62,979 nt of DNA from Thiomargarita sp. (GTDB taxonomy: Bacteria; Pseudomonadota; Gammaproteobacteria; Beggiatoales; Beggiatoaceae). Both the position numbers and the translations under genes were made by a program. The notes under the pieces are model-generated. The model ran no database searches. It was given only the letters and a program-made list of their open reading frames with translations, and was not told the DNA's origin. Numbering within the stretch: position 1 is the first letter of the stretch; every line of letters starts with the position of its first letter. Below, piece after piece: positions 26,927-36,786 of the stretch. Where the stretch lies: contig DYPD01000002.1 in the NCBI GenBank assembly GCA_020720115.1, positions 1 through 62,979 of the forward strand, read 5' to 3'.

Positions 26927-28663
26927 TTAAGCCACTTCCTGCATCTGCGCTGCTGGAAGCGAGGGCAGCACAACCGGCAACACCATGCGAAAGCAACTGC
27001 CCTTACCCGGTTCGCTGACTGCCTCAATAGTGCCCCCCAACATCAGACAAAATTGCTTGGTAATGGCTAAACCCAAGCCAGTGCCGCCATATTTGCGCGT
27101 AGTGGAATTATCCGCTTGAGTAAAGGCTTGAAAGACTTTTCCGACTTGCTCAACGGACATACCAATACCATGATCAATGACTTCAAAAACAATGCACTCT
27201 TGCGTCTGATTGGGATGGCGAAAAGCGCGCAAAATAATTTTATCTTGGCGCGTAAATTTGCTGGCATTACTGAGAAGATTACACAAATTTTGGCGGATTT
27301 TAGTCATATCTGAATACATCTCACCGAGATGTGGATCATAATCAATTTCCAAGGTATTGGCGTTTTTTTCCAATAAGGGTTGAATGATCACGCGCACTTC
27401 TTTAATCAATTGTTTAAGCGTAAAATTTTCTGCATAGACCGTCATTTTACCCGATTCTATTTTAGAAATATCGAGAATGTCATTGATGATACTCAGCAAG
27501 TGTACTCCTGCACTGCGGATTTGTTCTAGTTCTTCTAAATTATCATAGCGCCCAGAGGCGCGGGCTTCTTCTGCTAATAAATCACTGTAGCCAATGACCG
27601 CATTTAAGGGTGTGCGTAATTCATGACTCATATTGGCTAGAAATTGGCTTTTGGCACGATTAGCACATTTTGCAGCTTCCATTGCGCCTGCCAGTTCTTC
27701 ATTACGCTGTGCCAAATCATTGTAAATAGTGTCTAATTGTGCCTGATAATTTTGTAAGGAGAGACGTAATTGTTCGAGTTCTTGAACCGGTAAACCTTGT
27801 AAAGCAGTAGAAATTTTGCCCGATTCTTCCGTGCAACTATGGCGCAAAACATCCAGATAATTGACTAAGCGACGCAATGGAAAACCAAACAGCAACAGAA
27901 TAATCACATAATAAAGCGCAGAAATCAGCACAATGAGCAACCCGACATGCCAAAGTGTGCGTTCCATAATCTGCTCTAAGGCATCCGTTGTTTGTTGTTT
28001 GAGGGTGGTAAAAGCAATGTGGTTTGCCGTTTGCGCAAAAGGTAATTGCATTCCTTCTGGTAAGATCAAACGCAAGCTGTTAGGTTCAACAAAGCGAAAG
28101 CGGTTGAGTTGTTGCAAGCCTTTTAATAAATCCAAACGCAGTCCAGCAAAACCCAGCAGTTGTGCGTCATTTTTAACCGGAAAAAAGTAAAACACTAAAC
28201 TCTGTTCAGCGGTTTCCTGCGTATAAAAGTGTGCTTGTACTTCTGTGGCGGTGGGCGGGCTAATTTCTGCTGGCAGTAAGGCATTGAGCACTTTTCCTTG
28301 ATGCAAGTTTTTGCCATTTTTATTGTATAACTCAAATGCTTTCAAATAGGTGGGTAAACCTACATCTTGTAGACGACTTTCATGCCAATAGCTGTAATAC
28401 ACCGGATTTTTCAACTGTTGGTGTACTTCGTTCCAATCGCTAATGCGCTGTTCAAGTTGCTTGATGTCTATGTGCAATATTTCTAAAGCACGCTGAATTT
28501 CTTCTCTAGCTGCCTGTTGTTCCTGATGCTGTGAGATTTGTTTGACCTGCTGCATTTGGTGCAACATCACGCCAGCGATTAAAGCAAACAATGCCAGCGA
28601 GGCGACAAACAACAGCAGTGCATAAACCGTAAATGGCAGCGATAAGTGCATAGTTTGTTTCAT
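26927..28663 (-). CDS. Membrane sensor histidine kinase
   Basis: 578 residues. A first membrane helix (about 10-32) and a second (about 235-258) enclose a roughly 200-residue periplasmic domain of unrecognised type. A linker with a coiled coil follows, then HisKA with His347 ([20 protein letters not shown]) and HATPase ([30 protein letters not shown]). There is no receiver domain, so it needs a separate response regulator, which is not adjacent. Its start ATG overlaps the stop of the upstream alpha/beta hydrolase gene (ATGA at 28660-28663), so the two are translationally coupled. Confidence 0.9.
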   Translation of the reverse strand: MKQTMHLSLPFTVYALLLFVASLALFALIAGVMLHQMQQVKQISQHQEQQAAREEIQRALEILHIDIKQLEQRISDWNEVHQQLKNPVYYSYWHESRLQDVGLPTYLKAFELYNKNGKNLHQGKVLNALLPAEISPPTATEVQAHFYTQETAEQSLVFYFFPVKNDAQLLGFAGLRLDLLKGLQQLNRFRFVEPNSLRLILPEGMQLPFAQTANHIAFTTLKQQTTDALEQIMERTLWHVGLLIVLISALYYVIILLLFGFPLRRLVNYLDVLRHSCTEESGKISTALQGLPVQELEQLRLSLQNYQAQLDTIYNDLAQRNEELAGAMEAAKCANRAKSQFLANMSHELRTPLNAVIGYSDLLAEEARASGRYDNLEELEQIRSAGVHLLSIINDILDISKIESGKMTVYAENFTLKQLIKEVRVIIQPLLEKNANTLEIDYDPHLGEMYSDMTKIRQNLCNLLSNASKFTRQDKIILRAFRHPNQTQECIVFEVIDHGIGMSVEQVGKVFQAFTQADNSTTRKYGGTGLGLAITKQFCLMLGGTIEAVSEPGKGSCFRMVLPVVLPSLPAAQMQEVA

Positions 28664-29430
28664 GGTTTATTAAGCAACTCTTGCAGTAATTCTTCAATCA
28701 GGTTGTGCAAATCAAATTCATGTTCTGCATCAAATAAATGGTTTGCACCTTCAATGCCGTGTACCATGACAGCCTCTTTTGCTAGGCTGCCAAGCCAATC
28801 AGTGTCAATGCGGTTGTCTTGCGTACCAATGATCACATAGGTGGGTACTTTGAGATTTTGTACTGCTTGAGTTGTAAAGGCTTTGTTCCAACGCAAGTAA
28901 GACCAGTAATTTTGTGGTAGCGTCGGGTATTTTTTACAGAAAGCTAATTGGTAGGTTTGTGGCATTGGAGGTTGAGTGCTGTTGGCGGCTTGTTCCACTT
29001 TTGCCAGGGTTTCAGCCGATAAGTGTTCGCTGACATAAACTAAGCTGGTTAAAATTAAGCCAATGACGCCAGGTTCCGGGTGAGCGTTTTGATATGCTAG
29101 CAGTTGTAAACTGCCAAAGCTGTGTCCTAGCAGCACTATTTGAGTCAGGTTTTTCTGTTTTAACCATTTGATCCAAGTCTGAATTTCCTGCGTTTCTTCA
29201 TCTAGGCTGTGGATGTGAATGGCTTCACAACTCAGGCTGGTTTTGCGCCTGTCAATACCAAGCGACAAGCTTGGGCTGAGTACGGAATAATCGCTGGCAA
29301 CCAGTGTATCCATTAGACGTTGCACTGTGGAAAATCCAGAAGTCTGTAAAAATCCGTGTAAAATCAATATAACAGGCTTATCTGGCGCACCCTGGTAAAA
29401 TTGTGCTAAAGCGGTCATACCATTTGGCAT
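28660..29430 (-). CDS. Alpha/beta hydrolase coupled to a sensor kinase
   Basis: 256 residues with an alpha/beta hydrolase fold: oxyanion-region [11 protein letters not shown], nucleophile Ser104 ([10 protein letters not shown]), late acid around [10 protein letters not shown] and a His in EGANHLF. No signal peptide is seen in the reading from ATG 29430, and an in-frame stop lies upstream with no better start. The substrate is unknown. The four-base overlap with the histidine kinase start suggests the enzyme and sensor act in one pathway, for example by making or removing the signal; that is inference. Confidence 0.82.
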   Translation of the reverse strand: MPNGMTALAQFYQGAPDKPVILILHGFLQTSGFSTVQRLMDTLVASDYSVLSPSLSLGIDRRKTSLSCEAIHIHSLDEETQEIQTWIKWLKQKNLTQIVLLGHSFGSLQLLAYQNAHPEPGVIGLILTSLVYVSEHLSAETLAKVEQAANSTQPPMPQTYQLAFCKKYPTLPQNYWSYLRWNKAFTTQAVQNLKVPTYVIIGTQDNRIDTDWLGSLAKEAVMVHGIEGANHLFDAEHEFDLHNLIEELLQELLNKP

Positions 29431-29627
29431 GGATAATTGGATTGTTTGCTCTTGTGCTTGGGTAGGGGAAAAGTGAAATAGTGTGCATGATTATGCCTCT
29501 GGTGGTTTTGTTGATATGATCTTATTGATAAATCTGCCGGATATGTAGCTTTAAAAATGTTTCTCAGCACGGCAGACCGCATGGCTGTTGTTTGTTACAC
29601 CGCCGTAACAATATACCAGGAATCCTT

Positions 29628-32456
29628 ATGTCAACAAGTATACCAGCAGAGCCTCAAGGAATACGCGCAGTTGTAGACCAGGATGAGGTTTACGAAAATG
29701 AACTGCTTAAGAGAGTCAGGTTGCTTGGCAGCCTGTTAGGGAATGTTATCAAGGAACAAGCAGGTGAAGCTATTTTCGAGTTAGTCGAAACTTTGCGCTT
29801 TGGTTTTGTACGCTTGCATGAGCAGGAAGAATTAAAACGCCGTGCTGAATTGGAAGACATGATTGCTGCACTTAACCCGCAGCAATTAACCCATGTCATC
29901 CGCGCTTTTAATCTGTACTTTTTTCTATTTAATGCGGCTGAAGAACAATTTCTGCATGAGCAACGCGAACGTAATACTTGGTCTGGTTCTTTTTACGAAT
30001 GCTTTAGCAAACTCAAAGCGCAAGGCATGAGCGCCGCTGAATTAGAAACTTTCCTGCAAGGCATTTCTTACACACCGGTTTTGACTGCGCATCCTACCGA
30101 GTCTCGCCGCCAATCAGTACAAGAAATTTTACGCAAAATTTTCAATAACTTGCAAAAAATCTCTACCCCCGAACTGGCGCAAGGCTTAACCAAGCGGCGG
30201 GAGCAGGTGCTCATGCGCCATATCCGTTTGCTGTGGTTTACCAACGAAATGCGTCCTAACCGTTTGCGTGTGCTGGATGAAATCAATAATGGCTTGCGTT
30301 TTTATCATGACAGTCTGTTTCGTGCGGTGCCTTTGCTCTACCGTGAAGCAGAAAATGCGTTGGTGCAAGTGTACCCGGACGCTGAATTTGATATTCCACC
30401 GTTGTTGAATTTTGGTACTTGGATTGGCGGTGATCGTGATGGCAATCCGCATGTGACGACTGAAGTAACAGTATTAGCCTTGCGCCGCCAGCACGCCACA
30501 GTGCTTGAATTTTATCTAAATCAATTGAAAGACTTGTCCGCGTTACTGACGCATTCTGAAGCCTTTTGCAGCTTCAGTCCGGCATTGCTCGACAGCTTAG
30601 CTCAAGATCAAGCCAGCTTGCCGGATTGCTTAGAAGAATTTGCTTACCATCATGCCCACGAGCCATACCGCCACAAGCTGCTGTATATCAAACGCCGCTT
30701 GGAGTTGCGCTATATCGCCATTCAAGACGCTTTGCAGGGTGGGCGCTTTGAGCCACCGCCGCAGGCGTACAGCAAATCTGCGGAATTTATTGAAGATTTG
30801 CGCCTGATTCAAAGTTCTTTACGCGCCAACGGTGATCCTGAATCTGCCGAAGGCAAGCTGAAAAATATCATTCGCTTAGTGCAAACTTTTCGTTTTCATC
30901 TTGCCCGCTTGGATTTACGCCAGGAATCCACGCGCCATACCCAAGCCGTGAATGAATTGTTGACCACGGCGGGGATTCAAGCAGATTACGCACAATTACC
31001 TGAAGCTAAAAAAATTGCTCTGCTCACGGATTTATTGCAGCAACCGCCGTTACAAGTCAAATTCGACAGCTTTTATAACGCTGCTCAGGACGTGGTGGAT
31101 TTGTTTTTCGCCATTGCCGACGCACACCACGACATCAGCGGACGCGCCCTTGGCAGTTATATTATTTCTATGGCACACACCGCCAGCCATGTGCTGGAAG
31201 TTTTATTGCTGGCACATCAAGCCGGCTTGGTGCAACAACAAGCAGAAGGCTGGATTTGCGACATCCGCGTCACGCCGCTGTTTGAAACGGTTGAAGACTT
31301 GAAACAGTGTGAAACCGTGATGTCGAATCTGTTCAATAGTCCCATGTACCGCGATATTCTGAAAGCCGAATCCAGCATTCAAGAAATCATGCTGGGTTAT
31401 TCAGATTCCGCCAAAGACGGCGGCATTCTCGCCGCCCATTGGCAACTGTACGACGCACAAAAACGCCTCAATCAACTGGCAGCACAGCACAACATCAAGC
31501 TCCGCCTATTTCACGGACGCGGCGGCACCGTCGGACGGGGCGGCGGTCCTACACATCAAGCCATTCTCGCGCAGCCACCGCAAACCGTCAGCGGCGAAAT
31601 CAAAATCACCGAACAAGGCGAAGTCATCGCCTTCAAGTTCAGCTACCCACCGACAGCGGCTTATGAACTCACCACCGGCATCACTGCACTCGTATTGGCA
31701 ACGCAAAACACGCGCAACCCGCCCGCCGCAGAACGCCTGGATTTCCTCGGCATTATGGACGCACTGGCAAAATACGCCGAGCTTGCCTACCGTGATCTGA
31801 CCGAACACACCGACGGGGTGCTGGATTATTTCTACGAAGTCACGCCAGTCAGTGAAATTGCCAAACTCAACATAGGCTCACGCCCCAGTTACCGCAAACA
31901 AGGCGACCGCAGCAAAGCCTCCATCCGCGCCATTGCCTGGGTATTTTCCTGGGCGCAATCGCGGCAAACCTTGCCTGCCTGGTATGGACTGGGTACAGCA
32001 CTGGAACAATGGCGCGCAGACGCCCCAGAGCGATTAGCACGCTTGCAGCAAATGTACAACGACTGGCCATTCTTCTATAACCTGCTGAATAACGTGCAAT
32101 TTGCCCTGATTAAATCAGACATGAACATAGCTGCACGCTATGCCGGACGTTTGGCAAAAGAACGCCAACAAAGCCGCGTGATTTTTGAAAAAATCCAACA
32201 AGAGTACAACCGTTGTGTTCTACAAGTGCTCAACATCACCGGCAGCCAGCAATTGCTAGAAAATAGCTACTATCTAGCGCGTTCACAATACAACCGCAAT
32301 CCTTACCTAGAACCCTTGCATCACATCCAAATTGTTTTATTAGAACGCACTCGTCAACTCATTAAAGACGGACAAGAAGATGCAGCCCAAGCATGGATGC
32401 CGCCTTTATTGCGCACCATCCATGCAATTGCGGGTGGAATGCGTAATACAGGCTAA
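29628..32456 (+). CDS. ppc: Phosphoenolpyruvate carboxylase
   Basis: 942 residues from ATG 29628, preceded by AGGAA 8 bases upstream (a TTG start at 29592 is unlikely). Signature motifs are all present: VLTAHPTESRRQSV with the catalytic His, GTWIGGDRDGNP, LGYSDSAKDGGI and FHGRGGTVGRGGGP with the second catalytic His, and the C-terminal RNPYL-type end (here YNRNPYLEPLHHIQ). The enzyme carboxylates PEP to oxaloacetate, the main anaplerotic entry to the TCA cycle. It is monocistronic, closed by a strong terminator. Confidence 0.97.
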   Translation: MSTSIPAEPQGIRAVVDQDEVYENELLKRVRLLGSLLGNVIKEQAGEAIFELVETLRFGFVRLHEQEELKRRAELEDMIAALNPQQLTHVIRAFNLYFFLFNAAEEQFLHEQRERNTWSGSFYECFSKLKAQGMSAAELETFLQGISYTPVLTAHPTESRRQSVQEILRKIFNNLQKISTPELAQGLTKRREQVLMRHIRLLWFTNEMRPNRLRVLDEINNGLRFYHDSLFRAVPLLYREAENALVQVYPDAEFDIPPLLNFGTWIGGDRDGNPHVTTEVTVLALRRQHATVLEFYLNQLKDLSALLTHSEAFCSFSPALLDSLAQDQASLPDCLEEFAYHHAHEPYRHKLLYIKRRLELRYIAIQDALQGGRFEPPPQAYSKSAEFIEDLRLIQSSLRANGDPESAEGKLKNIIRLVQTFRFHLARLDLRQESTRHTQAVNELLTTAGIQADYAQLPEAKKIALLTDLLQQPPLQVKFDSFYNAAQDVVDLFFAIADAHHDISGRALGSYIISMAHTASHVLEVLLLAHQAGLVQQQAEGWICDIRVTPLFETVEDLKQCETVMSNLFNSPMYRDILKAESSIQEIMLGYSDSAKDGGILAAHWQLYDAQKRLNQLAAQHNIKLRLFHGRGGTVGRGGGPTHQAILAQPPQTVSGEIKITEQGEVIAFKFSYPPTAAYELTTGITALVLATQNTRNPPAAERLDFLGIMDALAKYAELAYRDLTEHTDGVLDYFYEVTPVSEIAKLNIGSRPSYRKQGDRSKASIRAIAWVFSWAQSRQTLPAWYGLGTALEQWRADAPERLARLQQMYNDWPFFYNLLNNVQFALIKSDMNIAARYAGRLAKERQQSRVIFEKIQQEYNRCVLQVLNITGSQQLLENSYYLARSQYNRNPYLEPLHHIQIVLLERTRQLIKDGQEDAAQAWMPPLLRTIHAIAGGMRNTG

Positions 32457-32488
32457 CCTTCGTCCACTATTGAAAGGTATGGATAGCC

Positions 32489-32533
32489 CAACAAAAAAGC
32501 CGGATTTCAATATGAAATCCGGCTTTTTTGTTG
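32489..32533. terminator. Bidirectional terminator between ppc and a convergent gene
   Basis: A perfect 21-bp inverted repeat (32489-32509 and 32513-32533) has a 3-base loop; its GC core is flanked by six A and six T. It can stop transcription from ppc on the plus strand and from the gene ending at 32583 on the minus strand. Confidence 0.92.
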
Positions 32534-32582
32534 TAGGACAGACTGGTTGTAATCTACCCCACTGGCTATCAATACGCGCCAA

Positions 32583-33104
32583 TTAGGGCTTTTTGATAGA
32601 ATCAGCAACCGTTTGAATATCTGTTAAATATTTCTTCAAGCCTTCTTCATAGCCCCAGAACATCATGGCAAACAGAGTTTTGTTGTCAGGCGTAAAAAAG
32701 CTCACACTCACTAACACATCTTTGCCTTCTTCTTTATCTTTGGCAAAACCCATAATGTCCACGGACTGAATGCCGTTATGCTCTGATTCGGTGGGCGCAT
32801 CAGGTTTGAAATCAGTAACCCATTCAGCAATGTAGGCGTTGATTTCTGCCGCAGCAGCTTGGAGGGCTGCTTTAGGGTCTTTCTCGACTCCCTTCGCATC
32901 CAATGCCCACAGATTGATTTCAATTTCTTCGTCGTCGGTCTTACCCGTCAGCGCACCCTCTTCGTCAATTTCGGTTTTCCAGGTATCAGGGAAAGTAATA
33001 GACAACACCGGGGCTTTTTCGGGTAAGGTAAAAGTTCCAGCAACCGCAGCGCCAGTCATACACAACAATACAGCACCTAATACACCACCCACTAATTTAT
33101 TCAT
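32583..33104 (-). CDS. Secreted protein of unknown function (173 aa)
   Basis: A clear signal peptide (MNKLVGGVLGAVLLCMTGAAVAG) precedes a mature domain of about 150 acidic residues with alternating strands and helices (LSITFPDTWKTEID, VLVSVSFFTPD). The layout recalls small periplasmic proteins that begin with a P-D-x-W strand, but I cannot assign a family. It is a single gene, convergent with ppc across the terminator. Confidence 0.75.
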   Translation of the reverse strand: MNKLVGGVLGAVLLCMTGAAVAGTFTLPEKAPVLSITFPDTWKTEIDEEGALTGKTDDEEIEINLWALDAKGVEKDPKAALQAAAAEINAYIAEWVTDFKPDAPTESEHNGIQSVDIMGFAKDKEEGKDVLVSVSFFTPDNKTLFAMMFWGYEEGLKKYLTDIQTVADSIKKP

Positions 33105-33290
33105 AAAAACCTCTCCAAATAAAGGCTATCAATTGTGAAAATCCAACTCACCGCTTATGCAGCGAGCTTTTCACAGGCGAATCGTAGCGATAAACTTTGA
33201 CAAAAATCCAGTGGGACTCGCAAAAATAGTTTTGAGCAGCAGGGCCGTCTGCCGCGAAACACAAACAGACGCCAACGGGGGTTCCGTAAT

Positions 33291-33326
33291 GGTGGATGAC
33301 AGGGTAAAAGACGCGCTTTATCCGCC
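33291..33326 (+). repeat. Dispersed palindromic repeat, copy 1
   Basis: About 36 bp starting GGTGGATGACAGGG and ending TTTATCCGCC. It matches the copies at 36495 and 36750. The ends can pair (GGTGGAT with ATCCGCC), so each copy can fold as a hairpin, as in REP-like elements. Confidence 0.7.
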
Positions 33327-33371
33327 TTATGGGTTAGCCATTGACGGCACTCTACTTGCCGAGATAGCACG

Positions 33372-33522
33372 GTAGGATGGGTAGAGGCGCACCATGATGC
33401 TTGATTGTGGTATGAACTGTATCGCGCCGAAACCCATCATGCAATGCCCAGAAATGATGGGTTTCGGCGCGTTATGGCGCATACAAATATCAAAATTCAC
33501 GTCGCGCCTCTACCCATCCTAC
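33372..33522. repeat. Nested inverted repeat (cruciform-like, 151 bp)
   Basis: Outer arms are a perfect 19-bp inverted repeat (33372-33390, starting GTAGGATGGG, and 33504-33522). Inner arms are a perfect 18-bp inverted repeat (33423-33440, CGCGCCGAAACCCATCAT, and 33454-33471). Both arm sets carry the GGATGGGTAGAG/GAAACCCATC theme of repeats found in several proteobacteria. No open frame is present. It could be a non-autonomous mobile or REP-type element. Confidence 0.75.
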
Positions 33523-33722
33523 AACCTACAACCCGTAAGTGGGATTAAACCTTAGCTTAGCGGCGATTTACGAGGAGGTAAGCTTTGCCGCCCGTGCCGT
33601 TTGATGCCCGCGAGCCTAGCGAGGTGCTATTGCTAGGTTTTCAGCCGCCTTGCAGCGCCCTTAAAAATCATTAGACTGGTGCACCTCCAAACCCGCCCCC
33701 TTACCTTCAAGGAAAACGCACC

Positions 33723-35084
33723 GTGAAACATTCCATTATCGTCCTCGCAGCAGGACAAGGCACCCGTATGCGCTCCGATTTACCTAAAGTGCTGCATCCT
33801 TTAGCGGGTAAATCATTGATTGAACACGTTTTAGATGCCGCCAGCCAATTGCTACCAGAACAGCTTTATTTGGTCTATGGACACGGCGGCGAGCAGGTCA
33901 AGCAGGCAACCAGCGCCTATGCGGTGCGCTATGTCGAGCAGTCTACACAATTGGGCACAGGACACGCGGTGATGCAAGCCATGCCGCAGATTCCAGACGA
34001 TCATCGGGTTATGGTGTTGTATGGCGATGTGCCGCTGATTAGCCTGCATACGTTGCAGCAAATGGCACAGTTGTCTGATGCTCTGGGCTTGCTGACAGTT
34101 AAGCTAGAAAATCCCAGCGGTTACGGGCGCATTGTGCGCACTTTGGATGATCAGGTGCTGCGCATTGTGGAAGAAAAAGACGCAGATATTTCCATCAAGA
34201 AAATCAAGGAAGTCAACACCGGCATTATGTCCGTACCCGCTGCGCTGTTGCGCCAATGGCTGTCGGCGCTGAAAAACGATAATGCGCAAGGCGAATATTA
34301 TCTGACTGATGTGATTAGTCTAGCGGTGCAAGCCGGCATTAAGGTGCAAACCTTCACTCCGACGACTTTGGAAGAGGTGCAGGGCGTCAATGACCGCATT
34401 CAGCTTGCCGAGTTAGAACGCTATTACCAACGCCAGCAGGCGCACGAACTGATGCGTAACGGTGTCACACTGCGCGATCCGGCGCGGTTTGATGTGCGCG
34501 GCAGCCTGGAAACCGGACGCGATCTGTTGATTGATATTAACGTGCTGTTGGAAGGCAGAGTAAAACTCGGCAATCGCGTCAAAATTGGCGCAAACTGCGT
34601 GATTCGTAACGCCCAGATTGCTGACGATGTAGAGATTTTGCCCAACTGCGTGATCGAAGGCGCCACCATCGAAAGCGGCTGTCGCATTGGTCCCTTTGCC
34701 CGCATTCGCCCAGAAACCCATCTCGCCGCCAAAGTACATGTTGGCAATTTCGTCGAAATTAAACAATCCACAGTCGCACAAGGCAGTAAAATCAACCACT
34801 TAAGCTATGTTGGCGACAGCGAAGTTGGCAGCCAAGTCAACATAGGCGCAGGCACCATCACCTGCAACTACGACGGCGCCAACAAGCACAAAACCCTCAT
34901 CGGCGACCAAGTGTTCATTGGCTCCAATACGCAACTGGTCGCACCTGTCGAGATCGGCGCTGGCGCAACTATCGGCGCAGGCTCCACCATCACCCGCAAC
35001 GTCGCCCCTGGCGATTTAGCCCTCACCCGCAGCCCACAAAAAAGCATCCCCAATTGGCAACGCCCGGTAAAAAAACCCAAATAA
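33723..35084 (+). CDS. glmU: Bifunctional GlmU (GlcN-1-P acetyltransferase / UDP-GlcNAc pyrophosphorylase)
   Basis: 453 residues from a GTG start with AAGGA upstream. The N-terminal pyrophosphorylase domain shows LAAGQGTRMRSDLPKVLH and LYGDVPLI; the C-terminal left-handed beta-helix has hexapeptide repeats and the acetyltransferase signature NIGAGTITCNYDGANK with GSNTQLVAP. The enzyme makes UDP-GlcNAc for peptidoglycan and lipopolysaccharide. The gene stands alone here (glmS and atp genes are not adjacent); sat follows after 204 bp with its own candidate promoter. Confidence 0.97.
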   Translation: MKHSIIVLAAGQGTRMRSDLPKVLHPLAGKSLIEHVLDAASQLLPEQLYLVYGHGGEQVKQATSAYAVRYVEQSTQLGTGHAVMQAMPQIPDDHRVMVLYGDVPLISLHTLQQMAQLSDALGLLTVKLENPSGYGRIVRTLDDQVLRIVEEKDADISIKKIKEVNTGIMSVPAALLRQWLSALKNDNAQGEYYLTDVISLAVQAGIKVQTFTPTTLEEVQGVNDRIQLAELERYYQRQQAHELMRNGVTLRDPARFDVRGSLETGRDLLIDINVLLEGRVKLGNRVKIGANCVIRNAQIADDVEILPNCVIEGATIESGCRIGPFARIRPETHLAAKVHVGNFVEIKQSTVAQGSKINHLSYVGDSEVGSQVNIGAGTITCNYDGANKHKTLIGDQVFIGSNTQLVAPVEIGAGATIGAGSTITRNVAPGDLALTRSPQKSIPNWQRPVKKPK

Positions 35085-35150
35085 ACACCGCACAGCTTCC
35101 TGCGTGCCCAGTTTTTCCTGTTCTACTAATGCCCGCATAGATAAGCGTAA

Positions 35151-35178
35151 TTACAGAAAAACTTAGCCCATGTATAAT
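35151..35178 (+). promoter_or_regulatory. Candidate extended -10 promoter of sat
   Basis: TATAAT (35173-35178) is preceded by TG at 35171-35172, an extended -10-like context, with a weak -35-like TTACAG at 35151. It would give a leader of about 100 bases for sat. Confidence 0.5.
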
Positions 35179-35215
35179 CAGGTGTCGTTATAAAACCAAG
35201 GCTGTGAAATACACT

Positions 35216-35234
35216 TGTTGCACCCCTTGCAACA
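35216..35234 (+). promoter_or_regulatory. Small hairpin in the sat leader
   Basis: TGTTGCA (35216-35222) and TGCAACA (35228-35234) form a perfect 7-bp stem around CCCCT in the predicted leader of sat. No T tract follows. It may be a leader stem or a protein site; function unknown. Confidence 0.35.
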
Positions 35235-35288
35235 CAATTCGCGGAACTATCCAGTCACGCAAACACCCTCTCAAGGAGAACTATAATC

Positions 35289-36485
35289 ATGATTAAGCCA
35301 CACGGCTCTGACGTATTAAACCCTTTATTCGTTTACGACCAAAGCAAGCACCACGAACTCAGCAACGAAGCAGAAAATCTCCCCGCTTTAATGTTAAATT
35401 CCGCCGCCGCCGCCAACGCAGTCATGCTCGGTGCCGGCTATTTCAATCCGCTCAAAGGCTACATGAACGTCGCCGACGCCATGAGCGTTGCCGAAAGCAT
35501 GAAAACCACTGACGGCTTATTCTGGCCAACACCGGTTTTAAATCTGACCAACAACATCGAATCCATCCAGGGACACAAACGTATCGCCCTGCGCGATCCC
35601 AATGTTGAAGGGCATCCCGTATTAGCAGTCATGGATGTAGAAGAAATCGAAGAATTTAGCGAAAAAGAACTCAACTTTATCGCCGAAAAAGTCTACCGCA
35701 CCACAGACCCAGAACACCCTGGCGTTGCCACCTTCATGTCACTGGGCAAATACGCCATCTCCGGCAACATCCAAGTCTTAAGCTTCAGCTACTTCCAACA
35801 AGACTTCCCCGACACCTTCCGCACCGCCGTCGAAATTCGCAACGAAATTCAAGAACGCGGCTGGAAAAAAGTCGTCGCCTTCCAAACCCGCAATCCTATG
35901 CACCTGGCCCACGAAGAACTGTGCCATATGGCAATGGAACGCCTCGGTTGCGACGGCTTAGTCATCCACATGCTGCTGGGTAAACTCAAAGCCGGCGACA
36001 TCCCCGCCCCAGTGCGCGACGCCGCCATCCGCAAAATGGTCGAACTCTACTTCCCGCCCAACAGCGCAATGGTCACCGGCTACGGCTTTGACATGCTCTA
36101 CGCGGGTCCGCGTGAAGCCGTGCTGCACGCCGTATTCCGCCAAAACATGGGCGCCACCCATTTCATCATCGGGCGTGACCATGCCGGCGTAGGCGACTAC
36201 TACGGTGCATTCGACGCCCAAACCATTTTCGACGACGAAGTGCCCCAAGGCGCATTACAAATCGAAATCTTCAAAGCCGACCACACCGCCTGGTCAAAGA
36301 AACTGAACAAAGTGGTCATGATGTGCGAAGCCCCCGATCACACCAAAGAAGACTTCGTGCTGCTGTCAGGTACTAAAGTGCGCGAAATGCTCGGTCAAGG
36401 CATCGCCCCGCCAAAAGAGTTTTCACGGCCTGAAGTCGCGCAAATCCTGATTGAGTATTATCAGGCTTTGGATGCGAAGAAGTAG
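35289..36485 (+). CDS. sat: ATP sulfurylase, dissimilatory type
   Basis: 398 residues with the homomeric ATP sulfurylase signatures: QTRNPMHLAHEEL (nucleotide-binding QxRNP and HxxH), GRDHAGVGDYYG and LSGTKVREML. It is the Sat type, not the CysD/CysN type and without a fused APS kinase. In sulfur oxidisers it runs in reverse, turning APS and pyrophosphate into ATP and sulfate; in sulfate reducers it activates sulfate. AAGGAG precedes the ATG. No aprAB or dsr genes lie in the window, so direction is inferred from the gammaproteobacterial context. Confidence 0.95.
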   Translation: MIKPHGSDVLNPLFVYDQSKHHELSNEAENLPALMLNSAAAANAVMLGAGYFNPLKGYMNVADAMSVAESMKTTDGLFWPTPVLNLTNNIESIQGHKRIALRDPNVEGHPVLAVMDVEEIEEFSEKELNFIAEKVYRTTDPEHPGVATFMSLGKYAISGNIQVLSFSYFQQDFPDTFRTAVEIRNEIQERGWKKVVAFQTRNPMHLAHEELCHMAMERLGCDGLVIHMLLGKLKAGDIPAPVRDAAIRKMVELYFPPNSAMVTGYGFDMLYAGPREAVLHAVFRQNMGATHFIIGRDHAGVGDYYGAFDAQTIFDDEVPQGALQIEIFKADHTAWSKKLNKVVMMCEAPDHTKEDFVLLSGTKVREMLGQGIAPPKEFSRPEVAQILIEYYQALDAKK

Positions 36486-36494
36486 TTAGGAGTG

Positions 36495-36531
36495 GGTGGA
36501 TGACGGCGCGAAAAGATGCGCCTTATCCGCC
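36495..36531 (+). repeat. Dispersed palindromic repeat, copy 2
   Basis: About 37 bp, GGTGGATGACGGCGC to CTTATCCGCC, directly behind the sat stop. The inner arms GGCGC/GCGCC and outer arms GGTGGAT/ATCCGCC can pair. It is nearly identical to copy 3 and similar to copy 1. Confidence 0.75.
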
Positions 36532-36749
36532 CTACGCGGGCTACCAAGCTCTGAGGCTGTAAAAGCCCGGTAGGGTGCGCGCCATCTTTTCGGCGCACAC
36601 ACGGAACGATGGCATGATGCTAACCATCCGCGTTCGCGCCGCAATAAAGACGCAGCGCAAACCCTACAAAAGCCCGCGTAGGTCGCATAAGCGATAGCGT
36701 CACTTGTGCTGAGCTTGTCGAAGTATGCGACATTTGGAAACTCCAAGAT

Positions 36750-36786
36750 GGCGGATGGCGGCGCAAAAAGACGCGCCTTATCCGCC
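36750..36786 (+). repeat. Dispersed palindromic repeat, copy 3
   Basis: About 37 bp, GGCGGATGGCGGCGC to CTTATCCGCC, same orientation as copies 1 and 2, about 80 bp upstream of the XRE-ImmA gene start. Outer arms GGCGGAT/ATCCGCC pair perfectly. Confidence 0.75.

Larger units (their letters stand above)
33105..33722. other. Gene-free region with palindromic repeats
   Basis: 618 bp between a secreted-protein gene and glmU. It holds one copy of a short palindromic repeat (33291-33326) and a large nested inverted repeat (33372-33522), listed separately. Frames inside are short and look like products of the repeats. The promoter of glmU should lie in the last 200 bp, but I cannot single it out. 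Confidence 0.7.

Noticed and set aside
33531-33720. tRNA or other RNA gene before glmU
   Set aside because: GC-rich and hairpin-prone, but no acceptor-stem/T-loop pattern or known RNA core is seen.
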